A stretch of 31,285 nucleotides of DNA from JBGTFE01 sp036403235 (GCA_036403235.1 DASWRI010000039.1:1-31285); one strand, 5' to 3'; shown: positions 8,128 through 15,988, counted from the first letter of the stretch. Notes: generated by a model from the sequence alone, not told the origin. Translations and numbers: made by a program.

Positions 8128-8472
8128 TTATTGTTCCCGGTCAAATTCCTGCGGCATCGGCTCTTTGTATTTGAGCACGCGGTCAAGCATTTCCGCGCAT
8201 TCGGCGCTGCGCGAGGCGAGCTGCGAATCGGATTGCTTCTGCGCAAAACGCAATTGATGATATTCATCGGCGATGTGCAGCGCCGCCAGAATTGCCACTT
8301 TTAAGGAATCGACCGTCAACGTGCCGGAAGAAATTTCGCGCATCTTGCGGTCGACGTATTCGGCGAGCTCAATTATATAATCGTTGTCGCCGTCCGAGCG
8401 GATACTGTAATTTTGGTTATAAATTTCGACGCGGATGGTCTGCTCGGTCGAATCGTTCCGTCCCTTTATCAT
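8128..8472 (-). CDS. zapA: Cell division protein ZapA
   Basis: 114 residues, the normal size. The N-terminal ZapA domain begins TIRVEIYNQNYSIRSDGD and continues through YIIELAEYVDRKMREI and LKVAILAALHIADEYHQL, followed by a C-terminal helix that forms the ZapA coiled coil. ZapA binds and cross-links FtsZ protofilaments at the Z-ring. GGGAG lies 9 nt ahead of the ATG. It follows the ZapB-like gene by 6 nt, so the two are co-transcribed. The pair sits directly after pheT, a common order. A 6S-like RNA follows downstream. Confidence 0.92.
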   Translation of the reverse strand: MIKGRNDSTEQTIRVEIYNQNYSIRSDGDNDYIIELAEYVDRKMREISSGTLTVDSLKVAILAALHIADEYHQLRFAQKQSDSQLASRSAECAEMLDRVLKYKEPMPQEFDREQ

Positions 8473-8478
8473 ATTGTT

Positions 8479-8760
8479 TTATCTCCCTACCGCTTCAGCC
8501 ACATCGGGCTCGATAATGGTCATCGCGTCGAGCATCGCTTCGACTTTGAGCTGAATCGCGTCGCGTTCCGAGAGCAAATCTTCGACTTTTTCTTCGAGGC
8601 GCGTTTTTTCAGCCAGAAGGCTGCTGACTTCGTGGCGCAAACTTGTCATTTCTCGTTCAAGCTTTTCCTTTTCCTCGCGCATCTTTTTAGCGACTTCGAT
8701 TGTAAGGTAAATTTTGTCTTCGAGATGCGAAAATTTTTCCATTCCGGACAGACTGTTCAT
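8479..8760 (-). CDS. ZapB-like coiled-coil division protein
   Basis: 93 residues from ATG 8760. A longer frame to 8829 exists, but GGAG 6 nt before 8760 decides the start. Nearly the whole protein is a Glu/Lys/Leu heptad helix (from FSHLEDKIYLTIEVAKKMREE to the IQLKVEAMLDAM region), as in ZapB, a small all-helical FtsZ-ring factor that binds ZapA. The position immediately upstream of zapA supports a role in division. Short coiled coils are hard to assign by sequence, so the family name is tentative. Confidence 0.7.
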   Translation of the reverse strand: MNSLSGMEKFSHLEDKIYLTIEVAKKMREEKEKLEREMTSLRHEVSSLLAEKTRLEEKVEDLLSERDAIQLKVEAMLDAMTIIEPDVAEAVGR

Positions 8761-8844
8761 TGATTTCTCCAAATTCAAAGTAAATGATTTCGTTTGATTA
8801 TGTTTATTTTTGAGGAAAACTTCAAGCATATTATCAATTTTTTC

Positions 8845-10938
8845 TTAAAACCTCTGGCGCGCGCCGAGATTTTCTTCGGTTTTCCGCAAAATCTGCGCGT
8901 GAATTTCTTCGATTTGTTCTTCAATCAAAGTTCGCTCGTCGCTTCTGTATTCGAGTCGAATCGTTATCGAACGCTCGTCGTCGGCCAAACCTTTGCCTTC
9001 GTAAACATCGACGAACTCGACGCGTTTGAGAAGCTCGAAGCCTTGATTCTCAATCGACTTTTTAATATCCGCAAAGCTGACTCCGCGTTTTGCGAGCAAA
9101 GAGACGTCGCGCTGCATCGATGGATAGACGGGCAGCGGCCGATATAAAACGTCGGGCTGTTTTTCCGTTAGAAGCGCCTGCAAATCGATTTCGGCGATGT
9201 AAACCGGCTGGCGGAATTTATAAGCCGCCGAGATTTCGTCGGACAAACGACCGATTGTGCCGATTGTTTTTCCGCCTACCAAAACTTCGGCCGATTGTCC
9301 TTTGCGCAGATGTTTTACGTCTTTAGCGACAAATTCGAGCGATACCGCGTTGACGGCATCGACGGCGCTTTCGAGCGCGCCTTTAGCGTCGTAAAAATCG
9401 AATTCGCGCACGGTCAACGCTTTATTTTGAAAAGTCTCGTTGCCGGTCAAGACAAGCGCCAGCAGCTCGCGTTCGTTCGGCAAATCGTTTTCCTTGTTCG
9501 ACGCGGAAAAAACTTTGCCGATTTCAAACAATTTGAGGTCGCGGCGCTGATGATTCAAATTTGTCCGAACGGCGTCGAGCAGGCCCGACAGCAGGCTCGG
9601 ACGCATCCGAACCGCGCCTTCGATAATCGAATCGCGCAGCTCGACGTATTTTCTGTCCAGATTTTCGTGAACGAAATTCGGAACGAGCGTAAATCTATCG
9701 TCGCTGCGCGTGTCGATAAAACTGTATGAAATCGCTTCGTCAAAGCCTAAATCGGCGAGCGTTTTGCGCAAATTCATTTTCCGCATCTCGTTCGGCTGGT
9801 ATTCGCCGGCCGCCGACGTCGGCGGCAATTCTTCGGCAATTTTGTCGTAACCGTAAATCCGCGCGACTTCTTCGACCAGGTCTTCTTCAATCGCAATATC
9901 GTGCCGCCACGAAGGCGAGACGAAGATTTTTGATTTTTGATTTTCGACTTTTGAAGAGTCTTTTTCGGTAATTCCGAGGGCGTTTAGAATCCGCAAAATT
10001 TCCGCTTCTTCAACTTCCAAACCCGTTAATCTTTTTACTGCAAACTCAATATCGTTTGATTCAATTTTATTCGGCACAAATTTCGTCGCGTAAACGTCAA
10101 CGAATTCGCCCGCTTCGCCGTTTGCCAGCTCGCAGATTAATTCGGTCGCGCGGTTTGAAGCGCGAATCAGATTTTCGATATCGACGCCGCGCTCGAAACG
10201 ATAACTCGCTTCGGTCGCCAAACCCAGCTTGCGCGATGTCTGGCGAATCGATTCGCGTTTGAAATATGCGACTTCCAAAAGAACTTCCGTCGTCTCTTCG
10301 GTAATTCCAGAATCGAATCCGCCCATCACGCCGCCGACCGAGACGGGTTTTTCGGCGTCGCAAATGGCGAGCATCGTTTCATCGAGTTTGCGCTCGACTT
10401 CATCTAAAGTCGTGATTGTTTCGCCTGCACGCGCGCGACGAACGACGATTCGGTTTCCCGATAATTTATTAAAATCGAACGAATGCATCGGCTGTCCGAG
10501 CTCGTGCATGACATAATTCGTAATGTCCGCGACGTTATTTATCGAGCGCTCGCCGACCGCTTCAAGACGCTTAACCAGCCATTCGGGCGAAGCACCGATT
10601 TTGACGTTGCGAATTATCCGCGCCGTAAATCTATGACACAAATCTTCGTCCTGAATCGCTACGAGATTTTGTGATTCGTCCTTTGTCCTTTGTCCTTCGT
10701 CAGACGCTTTTTTAATTTTTAATTTTGCATTTTGAATTGCCGCGATTTCGCGGCTGACGCCAAGATGCGAAAGACAATCGGGACGATTCGAGGTCAAATC
10801 GATATCAAACACGAAATCATCTGCAAATTCGTGAATACCTTCGACCGCCAGACCGGCGCGCGTCAATTTCCGCGCCATTTCCTGCGGCGACAAATCCGTT
10901 TCGACCAAATCTTTCAGCCATCTGTAACTGATATTCAT
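8845..10938 (-). CDS. pheT: Phenylalanyl-tRNA synthetase beta subunit, short form
   Basis: 697 residues, against about 795 in E. coli. With PheS it forms the alpha2-beta2 enzyme that charges tRNA-Phe. The N-terminal B1 domain (MNISYRWLKDLVE, GLAVEGIHEF) runs straight into FDIDLTSNRPDCLSHLGVSREIA. The roughly 110-residue EMAPII-like tRNA-binding domain that normally lies between these elements is absent. The B3/B4 editing region (SINNVADITNYVMHELGQPMHSFD, VVRRARAGE, VGGVMGG), B5 (SYRFERGVD, SPSWRHDI, LVEEVARIYGYD) and the C-terminal anticodon-binding FDX-ACB domain (PSMQRDVSLL to SITIRLEY) are present. Two stretches rich in Lys/Ser/Gln coincide with heptamer repeats in the DNA. The ATG lies 17 nt after the pheS stop. 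Confidence 0.96.
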   Translation of the reverse strand: MNISYRWLKDLVETDLSPQEMARKLTRAGLAVEGIHEFADDFVFDIDLTSNRPDCLSHLGVSREIAAIQNAKLKIKKASDEGQRTKDESQNLVAIQDEDLCHRFTARIIRNVKIGASPEWLVKRLEAVGERSINNVADITNYVMHELGQPMHSFDFNKLSGNRIVVRRARAGETITTLDEVERKLDETMLAICDAEKPVSVGGVMGGFDSGITEETTEVLLEVAYFKRESIRQTSRKLGLATEASYRFERGVDIENLIRASNRATELICELANGEAGEFVDVYATKFVPNKIESNDIEFAVKRLTGLEVEEAEILRILNALGITEKDSSKVENQKSKIFVSPSWRHDIAIEEDLVEEVARIYGYDKIAEELPPTSAAGEYQPNEMRKMNLRKTLADLGFDEAISYSFIDTRSDDRFTLVPNFVHENLDRKYVELRDSIIEGAVRMRPSLLSGLLDAVRTNLNHQRRDLKLFEIGKVFSASNKENDLPNERELLALVLTGNETFQNKALTVREFDFYDAKGALESAVDAVNAVSLEFVAKDVKHLRKGQSAEVLVGGKTIGTIGRLSDEISAAYKFRQPVYIAEIDLQALLTEKQPDVLYRPLPVYPSMQRDVSLLAKRGVSFADIKKSIENQGFELLKRVEFVDVYEGKGLADDERSITIRLEYRSDERTLIEEQIEEIHAQILRKTEENLGARQRF
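9926..9953. repeat. Heptamer array inside pheT (first)
   Basis: Four consecutive 7-nt units, ATTTTTG, ATTTTTG, ATTTTCG and ACTTTTG, lie inside the pheT frame and encode the low-complexity segment SKVENQKSKI. No stop is created. There is no clear opposite arm. Confidence 0.8.
10673..10735. repeat. Heptamer arrays inside pheT (second)
   Basis: Two adjacent 7-nt arrays lie in the coding frame. The first is GATTCGT, CCTTTGT, CCTTTGT, CCTTCGT, CAGACGC (10673-10707). The second is TTTTTTA, ATTTTTA, ATTTTGC, ATTTTGA (10708-10735). Together they encode AKLKIKKASDEGQRTKDESQ just after the conserved REIAAI motif, a low-complexity insert in an otherwise conserved enzyme. Confidence 0.85.
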
Positions 10939-10954
10939 ATTACGATTTACTTTC

Positions 10955-12052
10955 TTATTTAAACTGTTCCAAAAATCTGACGTCGTTCTCGAACATCAGG
11001 CGAATGTCGTCGAGTTCATACATCAGCGAGCACATTCTCTCCAAACCGAAGCCGAAGGCGAAACCCGAATAAACGTTCGGGTCAACGCCGCAGGCGCGCA
11101 GGACGTTCGGATGAACCATTCCCGAGCCGCCGAGCTCAATCCAGCCCGAACCTTTGCACGGGCGGCAGCGTTCCGATTCGAAAACTCCCGTTCCGCCGCA
11201 TTTGAAACAGGAAAAATCGAATTCGGCGCTCGGCTCGGTGAAAGGGAAGTAGCTCGGGCGCAGACGCGTCACGGTTTCTTCGCCGAAAAGACGGCGCAGC
11301 CATTCGGCGACCGTTCCTTTTAAGTGAGCCATCGTGATGCCTTTATCGACGCACAAGCCTTCGATTTGATGAAACATCGGCGTGTGCGTCATGTCGGGCG
11401 TGTCGCGGCGGAAAACTCTGCCGGGCGCGATGATTCGAATCGGCACGCCGCGTCGTTCCATCGCACGAATCTGGACGGTCGAAGTCTGCGAGCGCAGAGC
11501 AAATCCGTCGGTCGTGTAAAACGTGTCCTGCGATTCGCGCGCCGGGTGACCTTCGGGAATATTGAGCGCGTCGAAATTGTAATAATCCGTCTCGATTTCG
11601 CGGTCGTCTTCAATCGCGTATCCCAAACTTACGAAAATATCTTCAATCTGCTGCCGCAAAAGCGTGAGCAGGTGCAGATGACCGGCGCGCGGACGGCGGC
11701 CGGGCAAAGTTACGTCGATGCGTTCGCGCTCGGTTTTGACTTCGGCAATAAAATTTTTCAGATTCGTTTCCGCATCTTCAATCGACGTCACAATTTGCTT
11801 TTCAATCGTCTGCACAAACTGACCGAACGCGCCGCGTTCTTCTGCCGCGACTCGTCCGATAAGCTTTTTCGCATTGGCGATTTCCGACTTTTTGCCCGTG
11901 TGCTTTGTTTTTAGCTCGGCCAGCTCGCGGCTCAAAGTTTCGGCGTCAGCCAGATTTAAGCCGCCGATTTCGGCGCGTAAATGAGCAAAGCGTCCGAATT
12001 CACTCTCGAACGCTTCGCGGATTTGTTCAATTTGTTTTCTCTCATCCGACAT
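10955..12052 (-). CDS. pheS: Phenylalanyl-tRNA synthetase alpha subunit
   Basis: 365 residues. This is the catalytic subunit of PheRS. It has an N-terminal helical coiled-coil arm (about 1-110) and the class II core: motif 1 region (GRRPRAGHLHLL), FDALNIPEGHPAR, motif 2 (APGRVFRRDTPDMTHTPMFHQIEG, 209-232) and motif 3 (GFGLER, 334-339). An insertion at about 280-305 carries four Cys in two CxxC pairs (C282/C285 and C296/C299, with GGTG and KGSG turns), a zinc-knuckle-like variant seen in some bacterial PheS lineages. The gene starts 3 nt after the VOC gene and is followed by pheT. Confidence 0.97.
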   Translation of the reverse strand: MSDERKQIEQIREAFESEFGRFAHLRAEIGGLNLADAETLSRELAELKTKHTGKKSEIANAKKLIGRVAAEERGAFGQFVQTIEKQIVTSIEDAETNLKNFIAEVKTERERIDVTLPGRRPRAGHLHLLTLLRQQIEDIFVSLGYAIEDDREIETDYYNFDALNIPEGHPARESQDTFYTTDGFALRSQTSTVQIRAMERRGVPIRIIAPGRVFRRDTPDMTHTPMFHQIEGLCVDKGITMAHLKGTVAEWLRRLFGEETVTRLRPSYFPFTEPSAEFDFSCFKCGGTGVFESERCRPCKGSGWIELGGSGMVHPNVLRACGVDPNVYSGFAFGFGLERMCSLMYELDDIRLMFENDVRFLEQFK

Positions 12053-12055
12053 AAG

Positions 12056-12427
12056 CTATTCCGTATTTTCGATTTTAAACGCGGGGTTTTCGATAATCCC
12101 AAAAATGTTTCCGAACGGGTCAAAGACGCTCGCAACGATGATTTCTCCGCCGACATTGGTTGGTTCGGAATGCGTTTTTGCGCCCCTTTTCAAAAGTTCG
12201 TCAAATGTTTCTTGAGCGTTTTTAACGCCCCAGTAAACTTGCAGATTGTCTCCGGCCGTTACATTTTCGGCGTCCGGGTCGAGTCCGAGCTCAAAACCGC
12301 CGACGTTGAAGCCGACGTAAAAAGGCTCGTCAAAATACGGCTCGGCATTCAAAACTTCCGCATACCAGCTTTTCGCCTTTTGAAGGTCGCTGACTTTATA
12401 AATTGCCGTTCTCAATCCCAGAAACAT
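12056..12427 (-). CDS. VOC (glyoxalase/bleomycin resistance) family protein
   Basis: 123 residues from ATG 12427. The frame stays open to 12457, but those ten codons are encoded by an inverted repeat. The fold is a VOC protein: two beta-alpha-beta-beta-beta modules, with FLGLRTAIYKVSDLQKAKSWY starting the first and VFDPFGNIFGIIENP ending the second, the last Glu being the usual metal ligand position. The typical first-module His ligand is not evident. It is inserted between rplT and pheS, where no such gene normally lies, with a 3-nt gap to pheS, so it is probably co-transcribed. The substrate cannot be inferred. Confidence 0.82.
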   Translation of the reverse strand: MFLGLRTAIYKVSDLQKAKSWYAEVLNAEPYFDEPFYVGFNVGGFELGLDPDAENVTAGDNLQVYWGVKNAQETFDELLKRGAKTHSEPTNVGGEIIVASVFDPFGNIFGIIENPAFKIENTE

Positions 12428-12441
12428 TTGGTTAAACTGTA

Positions 12442-12475
12442 ACACAGGCAAACACAAGAAAATGTCTGCCTGTGT
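12442..12475. repeat. Inverted repeat downstream of rplT
   Basis: ACACAGGCA at 12442-12450 is the reverse complement of TGCCTGTGT at 12467-12475 (16-nt loop). On the minus strand it is not followed by a T-tract, so I do not call it an rplT terminator. On the plus strand T6 follows, but no plus-strand gene precedes it. It probably belongs to the same inverted-repeat family as its neighbours. Confidence 0.6.
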
Positions 12476-12494
12476 CTATTTTTTGAAAATTTAC

Positions 12495-12875
12495 TTAAGC
12501 CGCCGCTTGCTGCTGATTAGTGTTTATCGCGTCGCGCGCCTGTCCCGCCAGGGTGGCGAATGTTTCGGGCTGCTTGACGGCCAAATCCGCCAGAACTTTG
12601 CGGTCGAGTTCCACGCCCGCCAGCTTCAGGCCGTTTATAAACTGCGAATATTTCATTCCGTTCAGACGGCAGGCCGCGTTGATGCGGACAATCCAGAGAC
12701 GTCTGAAGTCACGCTTTTTCAGTTTTCGGCCTGTATAGGCGAAATTTAAAGCGCGTTCGACCGATTCTTTGGCCGAGCGATACAATTTCGATTTCGTTCC
12801 GCGATAGCCTTTGGCCAGCGATAATATCTTTTTGCGTTTCTCCAAACGCTTATTTCCACGTTTTGCTCTTGGCAT
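12495..12875 (-). CDS. rplT: Large ribosomal subunit protein bL20
   Basis: 126 residues; bL20 is usually 115-120. The conserved basic N-terminus (PRAKRGNKRLEKRKKILSLA) and the core motifs KGYRGTKSKLYRSAKESVER, RDFRRLWIVRINAACRLNG and MKYSQFINGLKLA are present. The C-terminus ends in an Ala/Gln tail (NTNQQQAAA). bL20 binds 23S rRNA early in assembly and in several bacteria represses its own operon. AAGGAG precedes the ATG. It follows rpmI in the standard infC-rpmI-rplT order. Confidence 0.97.
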   Translation of the reverse strand: MPRAKRGNKRLEKRKKILSLAKGYRGTKSKLYRSAKESVERALNFAYTGRKLKKRDFRRLWIVRINAACRLNGMKYSQFINGLKLAGVELDRKVLADLAVKQPETFATLAGQARDAINTNQQQAAA

Positions 12876-12907
12876 AATTTTTCACTCCTTCCAGTCGTTC
12901 AAAGGCT

Positions 12908-12976
12908 AAAGTAAAAAGTAAAAAGTAAAAATAATGATTTCAAATTAATTTTGCCTTTTACCATTCGCCCTTTTAC
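12908..12976. repeat. Heptamer inverted repeat between rpmI and rplT
   Basis: AAAGTAA is repeated three times (12908-12928) and followed by AAATAAT. The opposing arm has CCTTTTA, CCATTCG and CCCTTTT (12954-12974) and is partly complementary. It occupies most of the rpmI-rplT gap. Confidence 0.85.
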
Positions 12977-12980
12977 TTAA

Positions 12981-13184
12981 TTAATCTCTTCCGTATGGCA
13001 GCATCTTTTCGACGCGCTTCTGGTCGCCTTCCGATACCAACGCGTCAATATCGAGATTGCGTTTACGTTTATTCGATTTCTTCGTCAAAATATGACGCGC
13101 GTGGCTGTGTCCGCGTTTGAATTTGCCCGAAGCTGTCGAGCGAAAACGCTTTGCTGCGCCTTTATGTGTTTTTAGTTTTGGCAT
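12981..13184 (-). CDS. rpmI: Large ribosomal subunit protein bL35
   Basis: 67 residues, standard size. It begins PKLKTHKGAAKRFRSTASGKFKRG and continues HARHILTKKSNKRKRNL, the bL35 signature. GGGAG lies 5 nt before the ATG. It sits between infC and rplT as in most bacteria, but the flanking gaps (about 75 nt to infC and 105 nt to rplT) are filled with heptamer repeats. Confidence 0.97.
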   Translation of the reverse strand: MPKLKTHKGAAKRFRSTASGKFKRGHSHARHILTKKSNKRKRNLDIDALVSEGDQKRVEKMLPYGRD

Positions 13185-13200
13185 AATTACTCCCTATTTA

Positions 13201-13267
13201 ATTGATAATTGATAATTGATAATTGATAGTTTGGTTTTTCATTTTCCATTATCAACTATCAGTTAAT
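13201..13267. repeat. Heptamer inverted repeat overlapping the infC stop
   Basis: ATTGATA occurs four times in perfect tandem (13201-13228). The opposite arm CATTATC, AACTATC, AGTTAAT (13247-13267) is complementary and overlaps the infC stop codon at 13263-13265. Confidence 0.9.
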
Positions 13268-13832
13268 CCGTCTTATGTATCTTGCCTTTTTTCGGCACGA
13301 AAATAACAAACATCTGATAGCCTTCCATTTTCGGCGGAACTTCGACGTCGGCAATGTCGACCAAATCGTCGCGCAGTTTCGCCAGCAGATTTGCGCCGAG
13401 CTCGCGGTGCGACATTTCGCGTCCGCGAAAGGCGATGGTGGCGCGAACTTTATCGCCGCCGTCAATCCAACCGCGCGCGCGCTCCATTCGGTAGCCGTAA
13501 TCGTGGTCGTCGGTTGCCGGGCGGAATTTGATTTCCTTAACCGAAACGGTAACCTGTTTTTTCTTTGCCTCGGCAGTTTTCTTTTTCTGCTCGTAAAGAA
13601 ATTTACCGTAATCGATAATCTTGCAGACCGGCGGTTTTGCGTTCGGCGCAATTTCGACCAAATCCTTTCCTTCTTCGCGCGCGCGCTGAATCGCGTCGCG
13701 CGTGTCCATTACGCCGATTTGTTCGCCGTCCTCATCAACCACGCGCACGGCCGGAATTCGAATCCGCTCGTTCGTGCGGTGCAGCGGCCCGCGAAAACGG
13801 CTGGGACGATTTTTGTTAAATTTACTAGCGAT
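13263..13832 (-). CDS. infC: Translation initiation factor IF-3 with apparent ATC start
   Basis: 189 residues if translation starts at ATC 13832-13830. A GTG at 13748 is the first conventional start, but it would cut off the conserved N-terminal segment RTNERIRIPAVRVVDEDG. The frame upstream has no ATG, GTG or TTG and is closed by TAA 6 nt before the ATC. GGAG lies 7 nt ahead of the ATC, an ideal spacing. E. coli infC likewise uses a rare AUU start that lets IF-3 repress its own synthesis. The N domain (KIIDYGKFLYEQKKK) and C domain (VKEIKFRP, RATIAFRGREMSHRELG) are complete. IF-3 binds the 30S subunit and checks initiator codon pairing. Confidence 0.92.
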   Translation of the reverse strand: MASKFNKNRPSRFRGPLHRTNERIRIPAVRVVDEDGEQIGVMDTRDAIQRAREEGKDLVEIAPNAKPPVCKIIDYGKFLYEQKKKTAEAKKKQVTVSVKEIKFRPATDDHDYGYRMERARGWIDGGDKVRATIAFRGREMSHRELGANLLAKLRDDLVDIADVEVPPKMEGYQMFVIFVPKKGKIHKTD

Positions 13833-13843
13833 ACTTTATCTCC
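13830..13843 (-). promoter_or_regulatory. Shine-Dalgarno sequence and ATC start of infC
   Basis: Read on the minus strand: GGAG at 13843-13840, seven nucleotides, then ATC at 13832-13830, with an in-frame TAA in between at 13838-13836. This leaves ATC as the only codon with good ribosome-binding context that includes the conserved IF-3 N-terminus. Confidence 0.75.
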
Positions 13844-13849
13844 TTTTTT

Positions 13850-13934
13850 AAGAGTTTACAGAGTTGCAGAGTTTTCGGAGTTAGCAGAGTCGCAAGAATT
13901 TTTTAACTCTGTAACTCTGTAAACTCTGTAAACT
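13850..13934. repeat. 8-9-nt inverted repeat between thrS and infC
   Basis: One arm repeats AGAGTTTAC/AGAGTTGC-type units (13851-13890). The other repeats AACTCTGT three times (13915-13932). The arms are largely complementary. In the minus-strand transcript they would form a long hairpin between the thrS stop and the infC Shine-Dalgarno sequence. Confidence 0.88.
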
Positions 13935-15897
13935 ACCCGTTACTGATAGCCCGCGTCTGTTTCAGGCGTCCGGCTATTTCCTTAAATTCTTCGAGCGACA
14001 TCGCGCCCAAATCACCTTGTTTGCGCTCGCGGACGGCAACTTTTCCTTCTTCCAGTTCCTTGTCGCCCAAAACGAGCATAAACGGAACTTTCTGCATTTG
14101 CGCGTCGCGAATCTTTGCGCCGATTTTATCAGATTTTGAATTTAACTCAACGCGAAAACCGGCTTGTTTTAATTCATCCGCAATTTTTCCGGCATATTCG
14201 TTGATTCTGTCGGTAATCGGCAAAACAGCGATTTGCACCGGCGCGAGCCAGAACGGAAACGCTCCGGCGAAATGTTCAATCAAAATGCCGAAAAATCTTT
14301 CGACCGAGCCGAACAACGCGCGGTGAATCATAATCGGGCGATGTTTCTGCCCGTCTTCGCCGGTGTATTCGAGCTGAAAACGCTCGGGCAAATTAAAATC
14401 GAGCTGAATCGTGCCGAGTTGCCAGATGCGGCCGATGGCGTCTTCAATCTTGATGTCGATTTTCGGGCCGTAAAACGCCGCTTCGCCTTCGATGCGCTCG
14501 TAGGCAATTTCGCGGTCTTTCAAAGCCTGCGCGAGCGATTTTTCGGCGCTCGCCCAATCTTCGTCCGCGCCGAGATAACCTTTGTTTTCCGCGTCGCCGC
14601 GCACTGACAGCTCGAATTTTACTTTTTCGAAACCGTAAGTTTCAAAAACTTTGATGGCAAAATCCAGACAATCGGCGATTTCCGCCTGAATCTGGTCGGG
14701 ACGAACAAAAAGATGCGCGTCGTCGACGGTAAATCCGCGCACGCGCATCAATCCGTGAACCGTTCCCGAAAGCTCGGCGCGATAAACCGTTCCGAGCTCG
14801 GAATATCTCTGCGGCAAATCGCGGTAGGATTTCGGCGAAGCTTTGTAAATGCCGATATGAAACGGGCAGTTCATCGGCTTCAGACGATATTCCTCGTCCT
14901 CGATGGTCGTCGGCGAATACATGCTGTCGGCGTAGTTTTCTTCGTGCCCGCTGATGCGCCAAAGCTCGCGCTTGGCGATATGCGGCGTGTATACAAAACT
15001 GTAATCACGGCGCTGCAATTCCTCTTTCAAGAGATTTTCCATCTCCATCCGGATAATTCCGCCCTTCGGGTGCCAGAGAATCAAGCCCTGCCCGTAGTCG
15101 TCCTGAATCGAAAACAAATCGAGTTCTTTTCCGAGACGCCGATGGTCGCGTCTTTCCGCTTCCTCGCGCTGCTTGAGCCACGCGTCGAGCTCTTCCTGCG
15201 AAGCGAATGCGGTTCCGTAAATGCGCTGCATCTGCTGTTTGCTCGCGTCGCCTTTCCAGTATGCGCCGGAAAGCGCAAGCAATTTAAATGCCTTAATTTT
15301 GCCCGTGTGCGGGACGTGCGGGCCGAGACAAAAATCGATAAACGTCGAATTGTCGATATAATAGACGCTTGCCGCATCCGTTACTTTTTCGTCAATCAAT
15401 TCGCATTTCAGAGGTTCGTTGCGCTCTTTGAAAATTTCCAGAATTTTCGATTTCGAAACGTCCTCGCGGCGATACGGCAGATTGCGCTTTTGCAAATCGC
15501 GCATTTTTTTCTCGATAGACGGCAAATCCGCTTCGGAAAGCGCGCGCGGCGCAATCACGTCGTAATAAAAACCGTAGCGCGCGTCGTCCATCAAAGCCGG
15601 CCCGACACCTAATTGCGTTCCGGGAAACAAATCGAGAATCGCCGCCGCCAGCAAATGCGCGGTCGAGTGTCTTATTAATTCCAAACCGTCGCGCGTTTCC
15701 GGCAAAATCGGCTCGATTGATAAAACCTCGTCGGTCGCCGACAGCTGTTTGTTCAAATCGACTTCTTCGCCGTTTACGCGCGCCGCCAGAGCCTTTTTCG
15801 CCGCGTCGCGGTCAAATGCTTTCAGAGCATCAGAGACAAGCGCGGGCGCGGGAATCTGCTTTTGATTTTCGCCAAATTTTAAGTTTAATTCACTCAT
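13933..15897 (-). CDS. thrS: Threonyl-tRNA synthetase
   Basis: 654 residues from ATG 15897. The frame extends to 15984, but those 29 residues lack similarity to the family. It charges tRNA-Thr and edits Ser-tRNA-Thr. Domains: TGS (about 1-62), editing domain with HSTAH at 77-81 and a CLGPH motif, class II core with MNCPFH (zinc Cys), motif 2 (RVRGFTVDDAHLF), MIHRALFGSVERFFGILIEH (zinc His and motif 3), then the anticodon-binding domain (PVQIAVLPI through MLVLGDKELEEGKVAVRERK). It heads the infC-rpmI-rplT-pheST cluster. A branched RNA structure lies in its 5' leader. Confidence 0.96.
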   Translation of the reverse strand: MSELNLKFGENQKQIPAPALVSDALKAFDRDAAKKALAARVNGEEVDLNKQLSATDEVLSIEPILPETRDGLELIRHSTAHLLAAAILDLFPGTQLGVGPALMDDARYGFYYDVIAPRALSEADLPSIEKKMRDLQKRNLPYRREDVSKSKILEIFKERNEPLKCELIDEKVTDAASVYYIDNSTFIDFCLGPHVPHTGKIKAFKLLALSGAYWKGDASKQQMQRIYGTAFASQEELDAWLKQREEAERRDHRRLGKELDLFSIQDDYGQGLILWHPKGGIIRMEMENLLKEELQRRDYSFVYTPHIAKRELWRISGHEENYADSMYSPTTIEDEEYRLKPMNCPFHIGIYKASPKSYRDLPQRYSELGTVYRAELSGTVHGLMRVRGFTVDDAHLFVRPDQIQAEIADCLDFAIKVFETYGFEKVKFELSVRGDAENKGYLGADEDWASAEKSLAQALKDREIAYERIEGEAAFYGPKIDIKIEDAIGRIWQLGTIQLDFNLPERFQLEYTGEDGQKHRPIMIHRALFGSVERFFGILIEHFAGAFPFWLAPVQIAVLPITDRINEYAGKIADELKQAGFRVELNSKSDKIGAKIRDAQMQKVPFMLVLGDKELEEGKVAVRERKQGDLGAMSLEEFKEIAGRLKQTRAISNG

Positions 15898-15988
15898 ATT
15901 TTTGTTAAATGTTAATTCAAATTGAAAAACAAGACCTTTTGCAAAGCCTTTTCGAATCAAATTCAAACGATTAACAGATAACAATCAA

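Noticed and set aside
8761..8829. Longer start for the ZapB-like gene
   Set aside because: The GGAG Shine-Dalgarno sequence 6 nt before ATG 8760 favours the shorter form.
12428..12457. Upstream ATG (12457) for the VOC gene
   Set aside because: The ten extra codons fall in an inverted repeat and the VOC fold begins right after ATG 12427.
12442..12484. Inverted repeat as the terminator of rplT
   Set aside because: The T-run lies on the plus-strand side, so it would not terminate the minus-strand operon.
13201..13934. Possible CRISPR array
   Set aside because: Units are only 7-9 nt, contiguous without spacers, and differ between loci. No cas gene is present.
14713..15612. A 299-codon open frame on the plus strand
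   Set aside because: It lies antisense inside thrS, whose motifs are intact. Its product has no recognisable domain and reflects codon bias of the real gene.
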